From Tetmemena sp. SeJ-2015 (lineage: Eukaryota; Ciliophora; Spirotrichea; Sporadotrichida; Oxytrichidae): a DNA stretch of 64,000 bases. The notes beneath the pieces were generated by a model. That model was not told the origin of the DNA and did not search any database. It saw only the letters and a program-made list of their open reading frames with translations. This document shows, piece by piece, positions 23,975 to 36,000 of the stretch (position 1 is the first letter of the stretch; every line of letters starts with the position of its first letter). The stretch spans positions 1 to 64,000 of the forward strand of contig JAJKFJ010021759.1 in the NCBI GenBank assembly GCA_027382625.1. The letters run 5' to 3'. The position numbers and the translations under genes are program-made.

Positions 23975-24639
23975 AAAGGTAACAAGTAAAGGTATACTCA
24001 TTAAATATAATTTAGTAAGATTGGCCATTAAACTCATCTCATAATAAATACTGCTAATATTAGCAATAAATCGAGACTAAGGGCTATATTTTTATATTAT
24101 CAATCAAAGTTTTTTCAACACCTAGAATCAACATTCATCATTAGATTTCAAAGCGCTTAAATAATAAATTTTGAGAGAAAATTTAAATTAATTAGCTAAA
24201 TTATAAATTTTGAATTTAATTTTCAACTTATGGAGGAATCGAAGAATAAAAACTCTACACTCTCATAATAAAATGAATGTATTAATTATAATTTAGAGGG
24301 GTGTTGCCTTACGACTCAAAGGGAAAGCTAACTATTTAGAGATTCAGTAGATTGGTAAACCTGGATTGAGAGGGAAAGCTTTTGAACTTTAAAGGTATAT
24401 TTGGGCCTGAGCATTTCAGAATGCTTTAAATTTTACCAAGGACTCATATTATCATATAATATGTATTGGAATAAGAGAAAATTAAAACTTATCAAGTTTA
24501 ATTTAATTTCATGATAAAAATATTCCACCTTTTCTTTGTTTTTAAATAATAATTGAAAGAATGATTTCAAATTTTTTATTATTTTACAAAACTTTCATAA
24601 AATCTTCAAGAAAAACATTAAAATAAAGGAGGAAAAAAT
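23975..24639. other. AT-rich 3' flank of unit C
   Basis: Holds the shared 3' motif (AAGTAAAGGTATAC near 23,987) and a block near 24,400 (gggcctgagcatttcag) matching the unit A flank. No gene recognised. Confidence 0.4.
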
Positions 24640-25633
24640 ATGGAAGAATAGAAAAAGCTACTTAAATATATTTAAAGTAAATGTGCACGCCTTTTTATTA
24701 AATTTTTAATAGTAATTATTTTATTAAATTGTTAAATACTTCATATATAAAAAATTGTTTTTAAAAGGTATAACAACATATCTAATGATTCTCTTGTTTC
24801 ATTAAAAATTTGTTTATAGCGTGGAGTAAAATAACTTGAACGAGAAAAGAAGTTATGAATGAGCTTTTGGAGAGAGGAAGCTACTAAGAGGCAAATAAAT
24901 TCAAGTTCGATAATTTAGGAAAAAGATATCAAATAATTCTTAATAACCTTTCATTTAGAGTCATTCTCAAAATCAATTCTAACAAGAATCTGAAAATGAT
25001 AAAGTGGAAAATACATTAGAACAATAACATGCGTTGTAGCAAGAATATCAATACTTTGTTACTTTGAAAGAATCGAAAGTATAAAATTAAAAATATGTAG
25101 TTTCTGAGGGCTCTCAATTTCAAAATGAGGTGTAAGATTGTAATAATGAGAGTTTTCAGAGCTTTCCGCTGTATTTTGATGAGGAAGTTTTTATAAACCC
25201 TTCAAAAGAGGAGGAAGAAGTTTTGAAAGATTATAATGAATATCTTTCAGAAGATGAGGATTAGGAGACAGATGATGAGGACATCCAATATAGCTAATCT
25301 TTGGGCTAATTATCTCTTTTGAAAGCTATTAAAATAGTGGCTAAGTCAGATGATTTCACAAAGAAGACAATATTTAGCAGTCGTAATTTTGAAGAACTAA
25401 TTGAGTCTCTAAACCAAGATCAGACTGGACAAAATTATAAAATGGTAGAGCCTGTCTTGGCAACGGCATACATCAAGGCCAGATTGAAATTCATGAATTA
25501 CTTCTACAAGGGCAGGATGAATGTGAGTAATAGAGAGACTGTTCCTCATAAAACTATTTAGATGAGAAATGATTTCGCGAGAGAGATAGTAGAAACACAG
25601 TCTTCATTCAGGAGGAGGGCTGAATCTGTTTGA
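24640..25633 (+). CDS. Unrecognised acidic protein
   Basis: From about 24,970 one frame runs open for ~220 codons to TGA 25,631-25,633: Gln-rich, then Glu/Asp-rich (EEEEVLKDYNEYLSEDEDQE), then a mixed C-terminus (VEPVLATAYIKARLKFMNYF, ending SSFRRRAESV). The start is uncertain. ATG 24,640 (MEEQKKLLKYIQ) could be spliced through a GT-AG intron of about 150 nt, with one more frame break near 24,950. No domain recognised. The composition suggests a cytosolic or nuclear protein. Confidence 0.6.
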
Positions 25634-25979
25634 AATTTTATTTTATAATTTAGAATTTAGTTGATAAAAGATAAATATAAAGAAAATATATATCATAATT
25701 TGAAGTGATTCATATCTAGATATCTAATAAATTATACTCCACTCAACATATTTCTTTATTTTTTACTTTTGATATTAACTCAGCTTGTTGCTACTTTTTG
25801 TATTTTAAATTAGAATTGAGATAATAAATATTTTGGCAATTATAACTATTTTTCCTGAACTTAAATAAGTGAAATCTCCTAAAACTTTCAATATTGATTT
25901 CAATTTGATTGACATTGATATAATTGACATTGATTTAAAAATACTTGTAAGTATTGAAAAATAAGATTAGTTAAAGAGA

Positions 25980-26638
25980 ATGGCATAAAACTAGAGAACT
26001 GCAGATGGTAAAAACTTGAATCCTGTTGTGAAGACAGCGAGTGATTTAAGTTACAAAGATAAGGACTATTTGAAGAAGCGGACTTAAATTGAGCTTGATG
26101 AAACGACTGAAGATGAAATTGATAGCTATGAGGGTAATTAGTTTAGTAATTTTAATTTGATGGTTAGTTTATGATATGTTGCGCCACATAAATGATCCTG
26201 AACATCCTCTGACTCTCGAGTAGTTGAATGTAGTTACTCCCGAGCAGATAGTTGTGGATGACAAGGCTAACTACGTCAAGGTCGCTTTTACTCCTACCAT
26301 CCCTAACTGCACAATGGCTACTCTCATTGGCTTAATGATTAGAGTTAAGCTTCATAGATCACTCCCTTCCAGATTTAAGGTAAACTACTGAAATCTATAC
26401 TCACTATTATTGTAGGTTGATGTTATGATTGAAAAGGGCAAACATGATACTGAGAAAGAGATAAACAAGCAATTATGTGATAAAGAGAGAGTTCTAGCTG
26501 CCCTTGAGCAAGCAAACCTATCAAGTAATATTTCATTTTTTATAAAGAGGCACTTTAGAAATTGTGAACAAGGGATTATTCAAATCAGAGAAGGGGCATG
26601 AGGAATACTTAAAGCAATTGAAACTCAGTTTAGCTTGA
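25980..26638 (+). CDS. CIA2: MIP18/CIA2 family protein (cytosolic Fe-S cluster targeting)
   Basis: The protein starts at ATG 25,980 ([17 protein letters not shown]). Its core is the MIP18 (DUF59) signature: [19 protein letters not shown], then [66 protein letters not shown], ending LEIVNKGLF...LKLSLA, TGA 26,636-26,638. Three GT-AG introns are inferred: about 26,133-26,167, 26,381-26,415 and a ~25-nt one near 26,524. CIA2 with CIA1 and MMS19 transfers Fe-S clusters to nuclear and cytosolic apoproteins. Length (about 165 aa) fits the family. Complete and undamaged. Confidence 0.93.
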
Positions 26639-27364
26639 TTTTATAATACCAAATCTATATAAGTTTATTTGCATCAATTTACAATAAGAGAGAAATATAT
26701 CGCCCTTTATCATTCATAAGAGAGAAAATATAAGAACAACTTCGAAATAAAAAAATTAATTAAATTATTTTTGCAAACATATTAATTTTTTTTAAATATC
26801 ATAAGAATTAAGAAGTTAATTGATTCAGATTATCAATGATGATAATTCACAATTAAATAGCATATGGGAATAAAATAAAAATAGTCTTCTCAATGTTTTG
26901 AATAGATTGTTGAATAATTTTAGAATTAAAATTTATAAGCAATTCAACAGAAGTGAGTAGAAGAATCTCTCGTATACATAGAGCTTAGAAAATATGATTT
27001 GATGTAATTGCCACTTGTGAGACTCTCTAAATTACTAATATGTTTGTAAGTAAATATAGTTATTAATATGGAGATGAAGAAGAGTGTAAGAACTACTACA
27101 TGTCAAGATGATATTCGAAATAGCAGTTTTTTAAAATTAAATTCTTTTAAAATTTTAATTAGCTGGGTAATAAAAGAATTTAACTGATATTATATTTTAA
27201 AAAAGCATATTTTATTCAAATTCATTACAATAATTAATAAATTATAAAGGGTTTTAATTCTTTTCTTAATTAAATAAGAGCTGTATTTTCTTTTGAAATT
27301 GATTGTATTTTAATTAGATTTGATAGTTAATAAAAATACTAGTTATTTATTCATAAACTTAGCA
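26639..27364. other. AT-rich intergenic region
   Basis: No supported gene. A few short open stretches near 26,900-27,110 lack family resemblance. Confidence 0.4.
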
Positions 27365-30300
27365 ATGGAAGAAGGATTTGATTAGCTTACTAAGAGCAAA
27401 GAATATTCTACTCAACCCTTGAATTCGCCAAAGCCTATACTCACTCAATAAAATTAAAATCTATCACAAGGATCAATTACAAATTATAATTATATTCGTA
27501 GGAGTAATTTATGAAGTTCAGGAATTCCAGGTTATTAATGATGCCTAAATACAAAATCAGACTCTGAAAACTAAAAGCACTCATTTTCTGATTTACATGA
27601 ACTCTTCTTTTAGCTTGCCCACTCTAATGCCTACATTTTATATTCCTTCTTATCTTTTATTTTCCTATAGGAATGGAAGATATTCTTAAAAATTAATCTT
27701 TAAATATGGATAAGTTATCATAATTTTGCGTTTCTTAATCTCTTATTTAATTTTTAATTCTTTAATTAAATTAAAAATGATAAGCTAGATAATCAGTCGA
27801 TTCTTGAGGAGGATTAAAATATTCTTAGAAATTAGATTTCCTAAAATCAGTAAATATTAGCAGTAAAGGAAGGTAATATGTTGAGAGAGCAATACTTAAG
27901 GGGGCAATTTCATTCTCAGAGCATGAATTTAAGTTCAGGAGAGGGAAGCACTCTCATCAAGAACTTAATAGAAACTCTCTAGAATCAAAATATTGCTCTG
28001 GGAGCTTCAAGTCCCAAAGAGGAATCAGAGTCTACCAACAAGGTCTAGAATGAATTCTACTCAGAGACCAAGATGAGGGAAATCATGCAGGAGATTGTAA
28101 CTCCCCTTGCAAATGAACTCCTCAACTTCTAAAGATAGAACAAATACCAGGCAAATGAAGTTAGAAAGATATCAGAATTCTAGAAAAATATAGACGCTGA
28201 TCTTATTCCATTAAATTATTTTAGTAGTACATTTGATCTACTTTCTATAAACAAGAGACTACTAGACTAGCAGGACATTAAAAAGCAGTAGCACACCTTT
28301 GCTCTTCAAATATAGTCGCATGAACTCACACTAAAGAAAAGACATGATAAAATGAAGGAGTAAGTCACCATACTTAAGCATCGCCTCTCTGAACAAAACT
28401 CAAGCATCAAGACTTTAGAAAATACGATGCTCAGCAGAAATGAGAAACTAGAGATATTTGAGCAGCAGATTATCTCTCACAAGGATAAACTAACCAGCCA
28501 GGTTAATGCCTTTTATGAGATTCAGAGGAAGGAAATGCGCAAAGTAGAAGTAAACTTGAGAGAGTCAGACACTTGCCTAAAAGAGATGAAACTCAAGGTT
28601 GATAGTCTTGTTGAAAATTTGCAGAGATAGATGGTGGACAGCATCACAGACATCTTTAACAAAGTAAAGGCAGAGGACGAGAGATATGATGTAGTCAATA
28701 AAAAGCTTGCAGATCTCCCCAAGATTTAAAATGACTTGAAATTCTGTATCTAAAAAATTAAAAGCTTCGAGAAAGAGCAGTGGTCTGCTTTTGAGGAAAG
28801 CTAATTCGTTGAGAGATGTATCCCTATGCTCACACACTTGCAGATATCTGAGGCACTTTAGGCAGTATTTTAAGGGGATGAGTAGTTCCAAAAGCAATTG
28901 ATGGACTTTGAAAATAAAAAGGTTAAGGAGCTACATGAGTTCTTCATTTTCAGCAATGGCAAAGCTACTAATTTAAGAGCATTAAAGAACAGAGTCCTGT
29001 TCTTAATGAGGAACTATTACAAGGAATGTAAAGGAGTGTATGCTTTTAACTTTGGCAGAGACTATAGACCAGATATGCCCGATGAGGAGATAGAGTATCT
29101 TAATTAGGGTATACTGTTCTCACTCATCGAAAGGGATAAATTTATAAACCAAATAAACTCTAATTCAAAGTTTAAGATATATGAGCTAGATAGGCAGGTA
29201 CAGGCTCTGCAATATAAAGTAGAGAACATGTTTTACTAACCTGCGACTACTTTTGAAAATCAGGATAGTAAAAAGGGATTTGAGAAGTCTTCCACAGTTG
29301 ACTTGATGGGAGTTTCCAAGAGAGCATCTCAGCGATCGATTTCAATGGCTGATGAGCACATGATAGATGAAATGAAGAAATTGCAGCACAATCTTGACAT
29401 GAAGGTGAGGGAGATAGAGGTAAGGTAATTTACTTCACTCAAGTCTACCGGCTCAGTTTTTCAAAATTACTTCATTACTAAGAAGTACCAGATGAGGGGC
29501 ATGCCCAAAATACCATCTTCAAGAAGAAACATTAAGAGTCTAGCTAAGACACTAGCACACTTAGATCTCTCCACTTCTCATCAGTTTAATAAACTAAAAG
29601 ATGAAGTCTCTGAAAAGCTGGTGGAAATGCTTTAATAATTTTATTACGTTTGCTTGAAGAGGAAAATATAGATCTACTTGAGCTGTAAAGATAAGCTACT
29701 TTGATTCAGGAAATTGCAAATAGACCCAAAGGGTTCTCTGAAGAGGAACTCTCCAACTTGAAGCAAGAACTAGAAGAAAGATTCACAGGTATGCTAGATA
29801 ATGTTTTAAAAGGGTAGATGGACAAATCAGATCAAGACCTGACCAGATACCAATAAAAGATATAAGAGCTCAATGAGTAGATATCAAGTCTTAAGTCAAT
29901 TGCTGAAAAGCAGTCAACTCTTTTAGAGAGGAGATCAAACGAGTTGGACATAGACATAGATTAAATTAGGCAGACTCTGAAATTCGAGTATGAGGAGTTC
30001 TTCTAAAACAGGAAGCAAATAAAAGCAGACATAAATTATGATAATCAGATGACACAGAACAAGATAATTGAATTCGAGTAGAGGCTTTTGCAGAGTGAAA
30101 ATTAAATTGAGAACATCAACAAAGCTCTGAGCTTAGTGCTTGAGTCTTAGAAAATAGAGCATTTGATGGTCTCCTAGGACTTGGATGATAGAAAATAAAT
30201 AGGACTCTTTGGTACAAAGAAGAACTCAGAAATATTGGGTAGTGCAAGCTAGCATGTAACTGCTCCCAAGAACAATGAATTATCGCCTTTGAGGAAATCC

Positions 30301-31027
30301 TAAGCCAATCAATCTCTGCATCAACATAATAAAAGTAAGGCTGACTAACAAGATTAAAGTATACTTAAATAAGATGAAGTAAAATAGCGGAACACTGTAT
30401 TTGTGGATAAGAACTGCATATCTTGTAGTGGGAACTCCTCAGTCATCCTCTCTCACATTAAAGTGGCTTGCCTGAGCTATCAAAACAACCCAGTGAGTTA
30501 CCAAGGGATGACTCTCAATATGAATGAAATCAACCACATCAAGGATAATCTGCTCAAGGAATGCCAAAAGCTTATCTATCCATTTGATTCTTCTCAAACT
30601 TATTTATCATTACTAAGATAAGTTTGGTGGTTTGCTTTATCAAACTTCTAATCTTTAAAAAGGCAGCAAACAAGAAGAGAAAGTGCAAAAGATTAAAGTG
30701 AGTTCTATTTCTCGCAATCCTATAACAGTGCTGAGCAATGAGTCCTTGAAGAGCAAGTATAAGTAGAATAAAAACTAGTAGACTGGAGAGAGAAGTAGTG
30801 ACATAGTAAGTGCTTGGGCTACCAATTTGGATGAGTCTACCTAGATTTAGAGAAGCAGTGTTCATCAACAGCACTTGATTAGCCATGCAAAACAACACTA
30901 AATAGACTTAAGAACTTCTAAGATCCAAGAAGGCATTTATAAATTTAACTTATATTTAAAAACTAAATAGATATTCCATTTAATTTTAGTATATATTTGC
31001 CAAGTTTTTTCATTCTTTTATAAATGA
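27365..31027 (+). CDS. Large coiled-coil protein
   Basis: ATG 27,365 (MEEGFDQLTKSKEYS). After at least one unresolved interruption (27,490-27,670) the frame MEDILKNQSLNMDK joins, by removing a GATAAG-flanked IES, to LDNQSILEEDQNILRNQ and then runs open for more than 1,000 codons. It is rich in Glu/Lys/Gln heptads (for example LKQELEERFTGMLDN), i.e. long coiled coils. A short conserved-looking part (VFVDKNCISCSG) lies near the C-terminus. TGA 31,025-31,027. Two further pointer-flanked IESs (29,628 and 30,594) interrupt it. I cannot assign a family; cytoskeletal or ciliary scaffold proteins look like this. Confidence 0.75.
27709..27778 (+). other. 70-nt IES, pointer GATAAG
   Basis: GATAAG at 27,709-27,714 and 27,779-27,784. 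The AT-rich insert carries TGA in the incoming frame. Excision joins SLNMDK to LDNQSILEED. Confidence 0.82.
29628..29650 (+). other. 23-nt IES, pointer TGCTT
   Basis: TGCTT at 29,628-29,632 and 29,651-29,655. Without excision the frame hits TGA at about 29,701; with it VEML continues as EEENIDLLELQ. Confidence 0.85.
30594..30639 (+). other. 46-nt IES, pointer TCAAACTT
   Basis: An 8-bp repeat TCAAACTT (30,594-30,601 and 30,640-30,647) flanks an AT-rich insert. Removal joins YPFDSSQTSNLQKGSKQEEK, and the frame then stays open to the end of the gene. Confidence 0.9.
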
Positions 31028-31060
31028 TTAACCAAAAATTATTTTTTCTATTTAATTATA

Positions 31061-31829
31061 ATGATAAACATGAATGAAGATTTTGCTTTGAGACAAGGTT
31101 CTCCAAGGCCGGTGGAGAGCGTATTTACTCAATCGAAGTTAGCAGCCTCAGCAAATAAGTACTTACCTTACAGTAGCAGCAACACCAGCAACCACTAAAC
31201 TTCAATGGGTTACAAAGGACTCATCTCAAGGAACAAGACCAGTTAACTCTAGAGGGAAAAATAAGCTTCCAAAACAAGCTAGCACAATTAAACTTTTGAC
31301 TTCATGGCCTCCAGAAATAGCAGAGGCCAGAGTCAAGGCATGCAGCAGACTTAATACTCCATCTAGGATGAGGACAGCCAGAGTTTCTTGCAGATAGGCC
31401 CTGCCAATTACAACTCTAATTCAAAGCTTAATCACTTGCATTATTATTTGTTTGAGGTTAGGCTCTGTGGGTTTTACAACTGACTTCTCAAGAACATTCG
31501 CAAATGAAAAGGCAAAGTTGAACTCTCTTCCAGCTGAAGGGCCTATTGCCAGGATATAGATAAGCAGACAGTCAAACCAGACTGAGCTGAGGAAGAAGTA
31601 GAATTCCACTCTTTCAAACTAGAAGACTACTCCAAACAATCTTCAATATCTAGCTGCTATTGAGGAAAGAAACTCAAAACAAAACACCATCGATTTAGAG
31701 ATTGGGGTAGAGGCAAGAACATTAAACGATGGCTCCCTTGAGAGCAGTATTGCAAGCGTAAAAGGAGGAGCACATTAGAGACATTCAACTTCAATTGGAA
31801 TGGCTAGGTCCAATCTTAAGAAAATATGA
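31061..31829 (+). CDS. Ser/Gln/Asn-rich protein, not recognised
   Basis: Begins at ATG 31,061 or 31,070 (MNEDFALRQGSPRPVES), 33 bp after the stop of the previous gene. Low-complexity Ser/Asn/Gln sequence (SSSNTSNHQTSMG; SRNSRGQSQGMQQ) continues after a TCAA-flanked insert to RTFANEKAKLNSLPAEGP and ends GMARSNLKKI, TGA 31,827-31,829. About 230 residues after excision. No domain; looks disordered. The close spacing and same strand as both neighbours say little in a ciliate. Confidence 0.65.
31421..31487 (+). other. 67-nt IES, pointer TCAA
   Basis: TCAA at 31,421-31,424 and 31,488-31,491. Removal joins NYNSNS to RTFANEK and bypasses an in-frame TGA. Confidence 0.62.
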
Positions 31830-31947
31830 ACCCGTATTTCTATAAATGAGAATTTAATTTAATCAAATAAAAGGTAAGTCCTTTCCTGATCTGTAGCATT
31901 TGAGAATAATTAAATCTTTAATCAAATTTAAATCAAACTTATAAGTA

Positions 31948-32879
31948 ATGGCTCAGCCTACTAGTAGCGGTAGTTCAAATGCTCTTGATAATCTGAGAGA
32001 GTGGATTCGAAGCAACGGAGTTAAGACTGACAACTTTATGCAACTCCTCAAGCAGGAAGAGCAGTCCAATCCTTAAGGATTTAACAAGAGATGTAAGTTG
32101 ATATCCTGAATAACAAAGACTAGTGCAGGAGTTGTTTATGCTGATGAGGAAGTCTTCGATTCAAGTTGAGTTGTAATCCCTCATGCTCTAATCACTCGAG
32201 TAGAACTGTCTATCAGCTGATTTAAACATCTCTGAGAACCCACTTGGTCAACTATTGGAGGTGTCTTAGCTATCCAAGTCTGGTAGTAAAGATCTGCAAG
32301 ACTTAATTAATCTACTGAAGGAACAGAACTTATCTCCTACTGAGGACATGCTTTTTTAGTTTGAGTCGATAGCTGAGCGTCTGCACTACGAGTGCTCCTT
32401 CCTCTAGCTCAAGAATGAAAAATTAATCAACAAGCTTGAAAACAATCTAGTGCCACGGAAAGAGAGGAAGTTCGCTCTCAAAGAGGTTCTTGAAGCTTTA
32501 TTAGAAGGGAAACTCAAGCACGAAGGCAAGGAATTGTCGCAATATGCAGCTAAAATGGCTATAGATACTTAATCCAAGGAGGCTTAGATGATAGATCAGC
32601 AGAGTGAAGTACAAGCATAATCTTCAGCCATTGAAGAATCTAAGACCCAGGGAGCAAGCTTGGAGCTTCTTGAAAGACTTGGTCAGCAAGTTCAGGAAAT
32701 GGAAACAGAGATAAGCAAAATGAATGAGATCATAACCATTCAGTACGCTCAACTGCCTCCTGTAAGCTTTATTGCAATATTAATTCTTATAGGATGTAGC
32801 GCAAAGCAAAATTAAACTTGCCCAGCTAAGAGATCAAGTTAAACAGAAAGAGGATTTACTCAAACGCAAACAGTAATGA
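31948..32879 (+). CDS. Coiled-coil protein, possibly HAUS1-like augmin subunit
   Basis: ATG 31,948 (MAQPTSSGSSNALDNLREWI), TGA 32,877-32,879. A 31-nt GT-AG intron near 32,095 joins NKR to LQELFMLMRK, and a second (about 32,763-32,793) joins YAQLPP to DVAQSK. About 290 aa, mostly helical or coiled coil. The C-terminal block (ITIQYAQLPPDVAQSKIKLA) resembles the 'LPPDLSLAKLK' segment I associate with HAUS1, which recruits gamma-tubulin to spindle microtubules. Length is also near HAUS1. The assignment is from memory of one motif, so weak; the coding call is strong. Confidence 0.8.
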
Positions 32880-33088
32880 TTTCTTACAATTTAAATGTCC
32901 TCAACTTTACTTAGGGAGAGATATATAAGATATGAGAAGTAAAAGAGATTTAAATATTTTTAAAAAACTATGATAAATACACTCATTACCATCCAGTCAA
33001 TATTTGAATCTATAAATGGTCCTCTTTTAGATCGATTCTTATCCTTCTTAACATCTTAAAAAGCAACTGCTCAGATAGTCAGTTGTTC

Positions 33089-36000
33089 TCAATTGTCTGA
33101 AGACTCGACCATTTTAACATCATTAACGTCTTCAGCATGCTTAAGTGAAGCATCTTATGCTTACTTTTTAGTTGATCTTGGCTTTTTGACTGGCTCACTC
33201 TTGTTTTGAGCCTTCTTTGCAGATTTTAATTTGATTTATACATCTCCCTTAATATCAGCACTTTATTAAACCATAGTACAGCATACCATCAATTGACATA
33301 TACTAAATAGGTTTATTTTAATGCTGCTGAAGACTCTGAAGTTTAAGACTTAGAACTCTTAGGGTTCTTGTCTGCCTTTTCTTTCTTGATAGCCTTAGTC
33401 TTCTTGGACGCTGCAGATTAATCTGCCTTTACTTCCTCAACTTAGATCAAACATATTTTTAAATCGCTGCTGGCTCTTTGCTGGCAGCGGCCTTCTTCAT
33501 TTTAGATTGAACCCCACTGGTCTTCTTTTCACTGGCTGCGAGAGTTGGAGAAGCCTGTGCTTGGGTTTGCTTGCCAGCCAAATTAACCCCAGAGGTAAAC
33601 TAGTTAATAGTCATCTGCTTCAAAAATATATAACTTATAGCTGATCTAGGGTCTTAAGTTACTTGATGATGATGTCTGCTGTTGCCTCAACGTTTTCAAC
33701 TGTGATTGTAGCAGCTATCTTGGCAGTGGATAGTTCAGCTTGCTTCTTCAGAGCCTCAATCTCCTTCTGTTTCTTAACAATCTCATTTGTTCTCTGCTGC
33801 TCTGCTAATACAGACTTCTCTTTCTCAATAGGGTCCGCCTTTTTAAAGAAGTTTGTGAGGACAACTTTGGGGGCTTGATCTCGTTTGACTACTGCTTGCT
33901 GATCCCTCTCTTTAAGTTTTTCAGTTTTCTCACTGCTTCCCTTGGGAACCTTACTTGCTTTCTCTTTGTGAGAGAGCTTTGAATCGTCTTGTGCTTTGGA
34001 ATCTTAGAGGGAGGTCTTAACAGAAGAGGGTCTATCTTGGCCTTGACTCAATTAATGAGCAGCCTAAGGAGTTGAAACCGGCGCACTTAGTTGGTTGTTT
34101 GAGTTGGCAGTGTTCTGCTCAGTTTCTACTTCCATCATTTACTGTAACCCAGCTGACTGCTCCTTCTCATTTACACCCAATCCACTTGCAAACTAGCCAA
34201 AATAAAAATTCATATAATTATCTAGTAGCTTTTTGGCTTTTACTCAGTTTCCTTAAACAGCAACTTAGGTTGTTTGTTAGGAGTGAGTAGATTAGAGATT
34301 GGCACTGTTGCTTTTTCAGCTGCTTTAGCTGCAGCAGCTTCCTATTTCTGTTGCTCCTTTAGTTCCTATCTCTCTAGAATCTTTTCTTGCTTCTGTTATT
34401 GCTTGATAGCTTGCTTCTCTTCTTTGGCTTTGAGTGCCTCCTCATCCGCCTTTCTAATCTCCTCAAGTACTTCTTGCAGTCGCTCATTGAATGTAGTTTT
34501 CAACTCCTCATCGTCTTGTAAGTTCAGTTCTATCAGAGTGCTCTCAGTAGCATACCATCTCTAGCGAGGGTCTTCCTGTTTCTTATCCTTCTCAAACAAG
34601 TCCCTCATCTTCTTTTCAATGGACTTCCTGCTGCACTCAGGATAAATAATAGTATACTTTTAGTTGAAGTCGTCGATCAACTTCTGCTTGCTCTGGAAGG
34701 ATCCATGCATCATTTTCACCAACTCAGCCAACTTGGAATTGATGGCCTTGGAGTTGAATTTGCTTCCAGTGCCTCCATTCTTCTCATCTTGATTTGCCTC
34801 GCCATCTTCTGTAGGCTTGACTTAGAGTGGGAAGTGAGCAGTCTTGGGGAATGCCACAGCTCTGTACTCTCTCAAGTAGTTAACGACTCCCCTCTCCTTT
34901 GAGTCCTGTAGAAATACGTAGTGCTGTAAGTTGCCATTCATATTGTTAGATTGCTTAGTGTACCTGTTAGCGTATGCTTCTCTCCTCTGATTCAGCTCCT
35001 ATTGAACTTGACTGCCCTCTTACTGGCTGAGCATGAGTTCACTTGCACTAATGTAGTCGTCAGGCACTATGAAGTCTTGCTCAGACTGGTTCTCCTGCTC
35101 TTCCTCCATCAGCATCTTCTCAATCTCGTCGTCTTCTGCGTCGTCCTCCTAATTCTCTTTGTTGACGTCTTCTCCATTCTGCTCATTCCACTCTTCTTCT
35201 GAACTCATCTCGTAGTCTATGATAGTTTCATCCTTCATTAGTGGACGTCTTGGATCAAGGAACGCACTCTTCTTTTCAAACAGCCCAAAATACTTCATGA
35301 ACGAGTCTTCAATTATAATGCACTTCTTCTTCTCTCTAGTCCCACTAGTCATATCGAGGGCTCCGTATGCTTTGAAGAATTAAGTTATTTATACAATGTC
35401 TCTGAGTTATAAAATAATAGATTAAATTCAATATAATATTTATGAAAATAATTATAAAGAATTGTCTTAAAGATTATTTAGATGGATATACCTCAGTCTA
35501 GGTAATGAAAGATGATCCAAATAGTTCTCTAAAACGCTTTTGCAACTTAATGGCTTCACTCTCGTGCATCTGAGAAGCTTTAAGATTTGGGTTTTGTAAC
35601 TTAAACGGACGAGGAAATACTTCCAACTACACATTGTTATTAAGACTTTGATTTTGATGTTTTTAGTCCTCTGCAAACTATTTATTTATAACTGGGCCAG
35701 CTTTCTGTTCCACTGTAGTCTTTTTCAACATGTTGAGGAGGGTATTAGTCTGGACAGGAGGCTGGTTGGTCTTTTGCATCTTGGGGGGATTAGGGTTTTG
35801 CATTTCCAGTTTGGCCTCTTCTTCTTGTTTTCTCTTGAGTTCGAGTCTTTGCTACTTTTCAAGTTTTTCTTGCTCCTTGAGTTTGAGCTTCTCTTGAGCC
35901 TGCCTCTCTTTCTCGGCTTTCTCTTTTTCCTTCTACTCCTCCTTTTCTCTCAACTATCTTAGTCTCTCCTGCTCCTTCTACTGCTTCTCTTACTCCTTCA

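Noticed and set aside
24231..24390. Short plus-strand ORF starting MEESKNKNST
   Set aside because: With only one stop codon in AT-rich DNA, 50-codon frames are common; no family resemblance or conserved neighbour.
31408..31481. 8-bp repeat TTACAACT as pointer in the Ser/Gln-rich gene
   Set aside because: The 66-nt excision keeps the wrong frame and leaves TGA right after the junction; the TCAA pair (67 nt) restores the frame instead.
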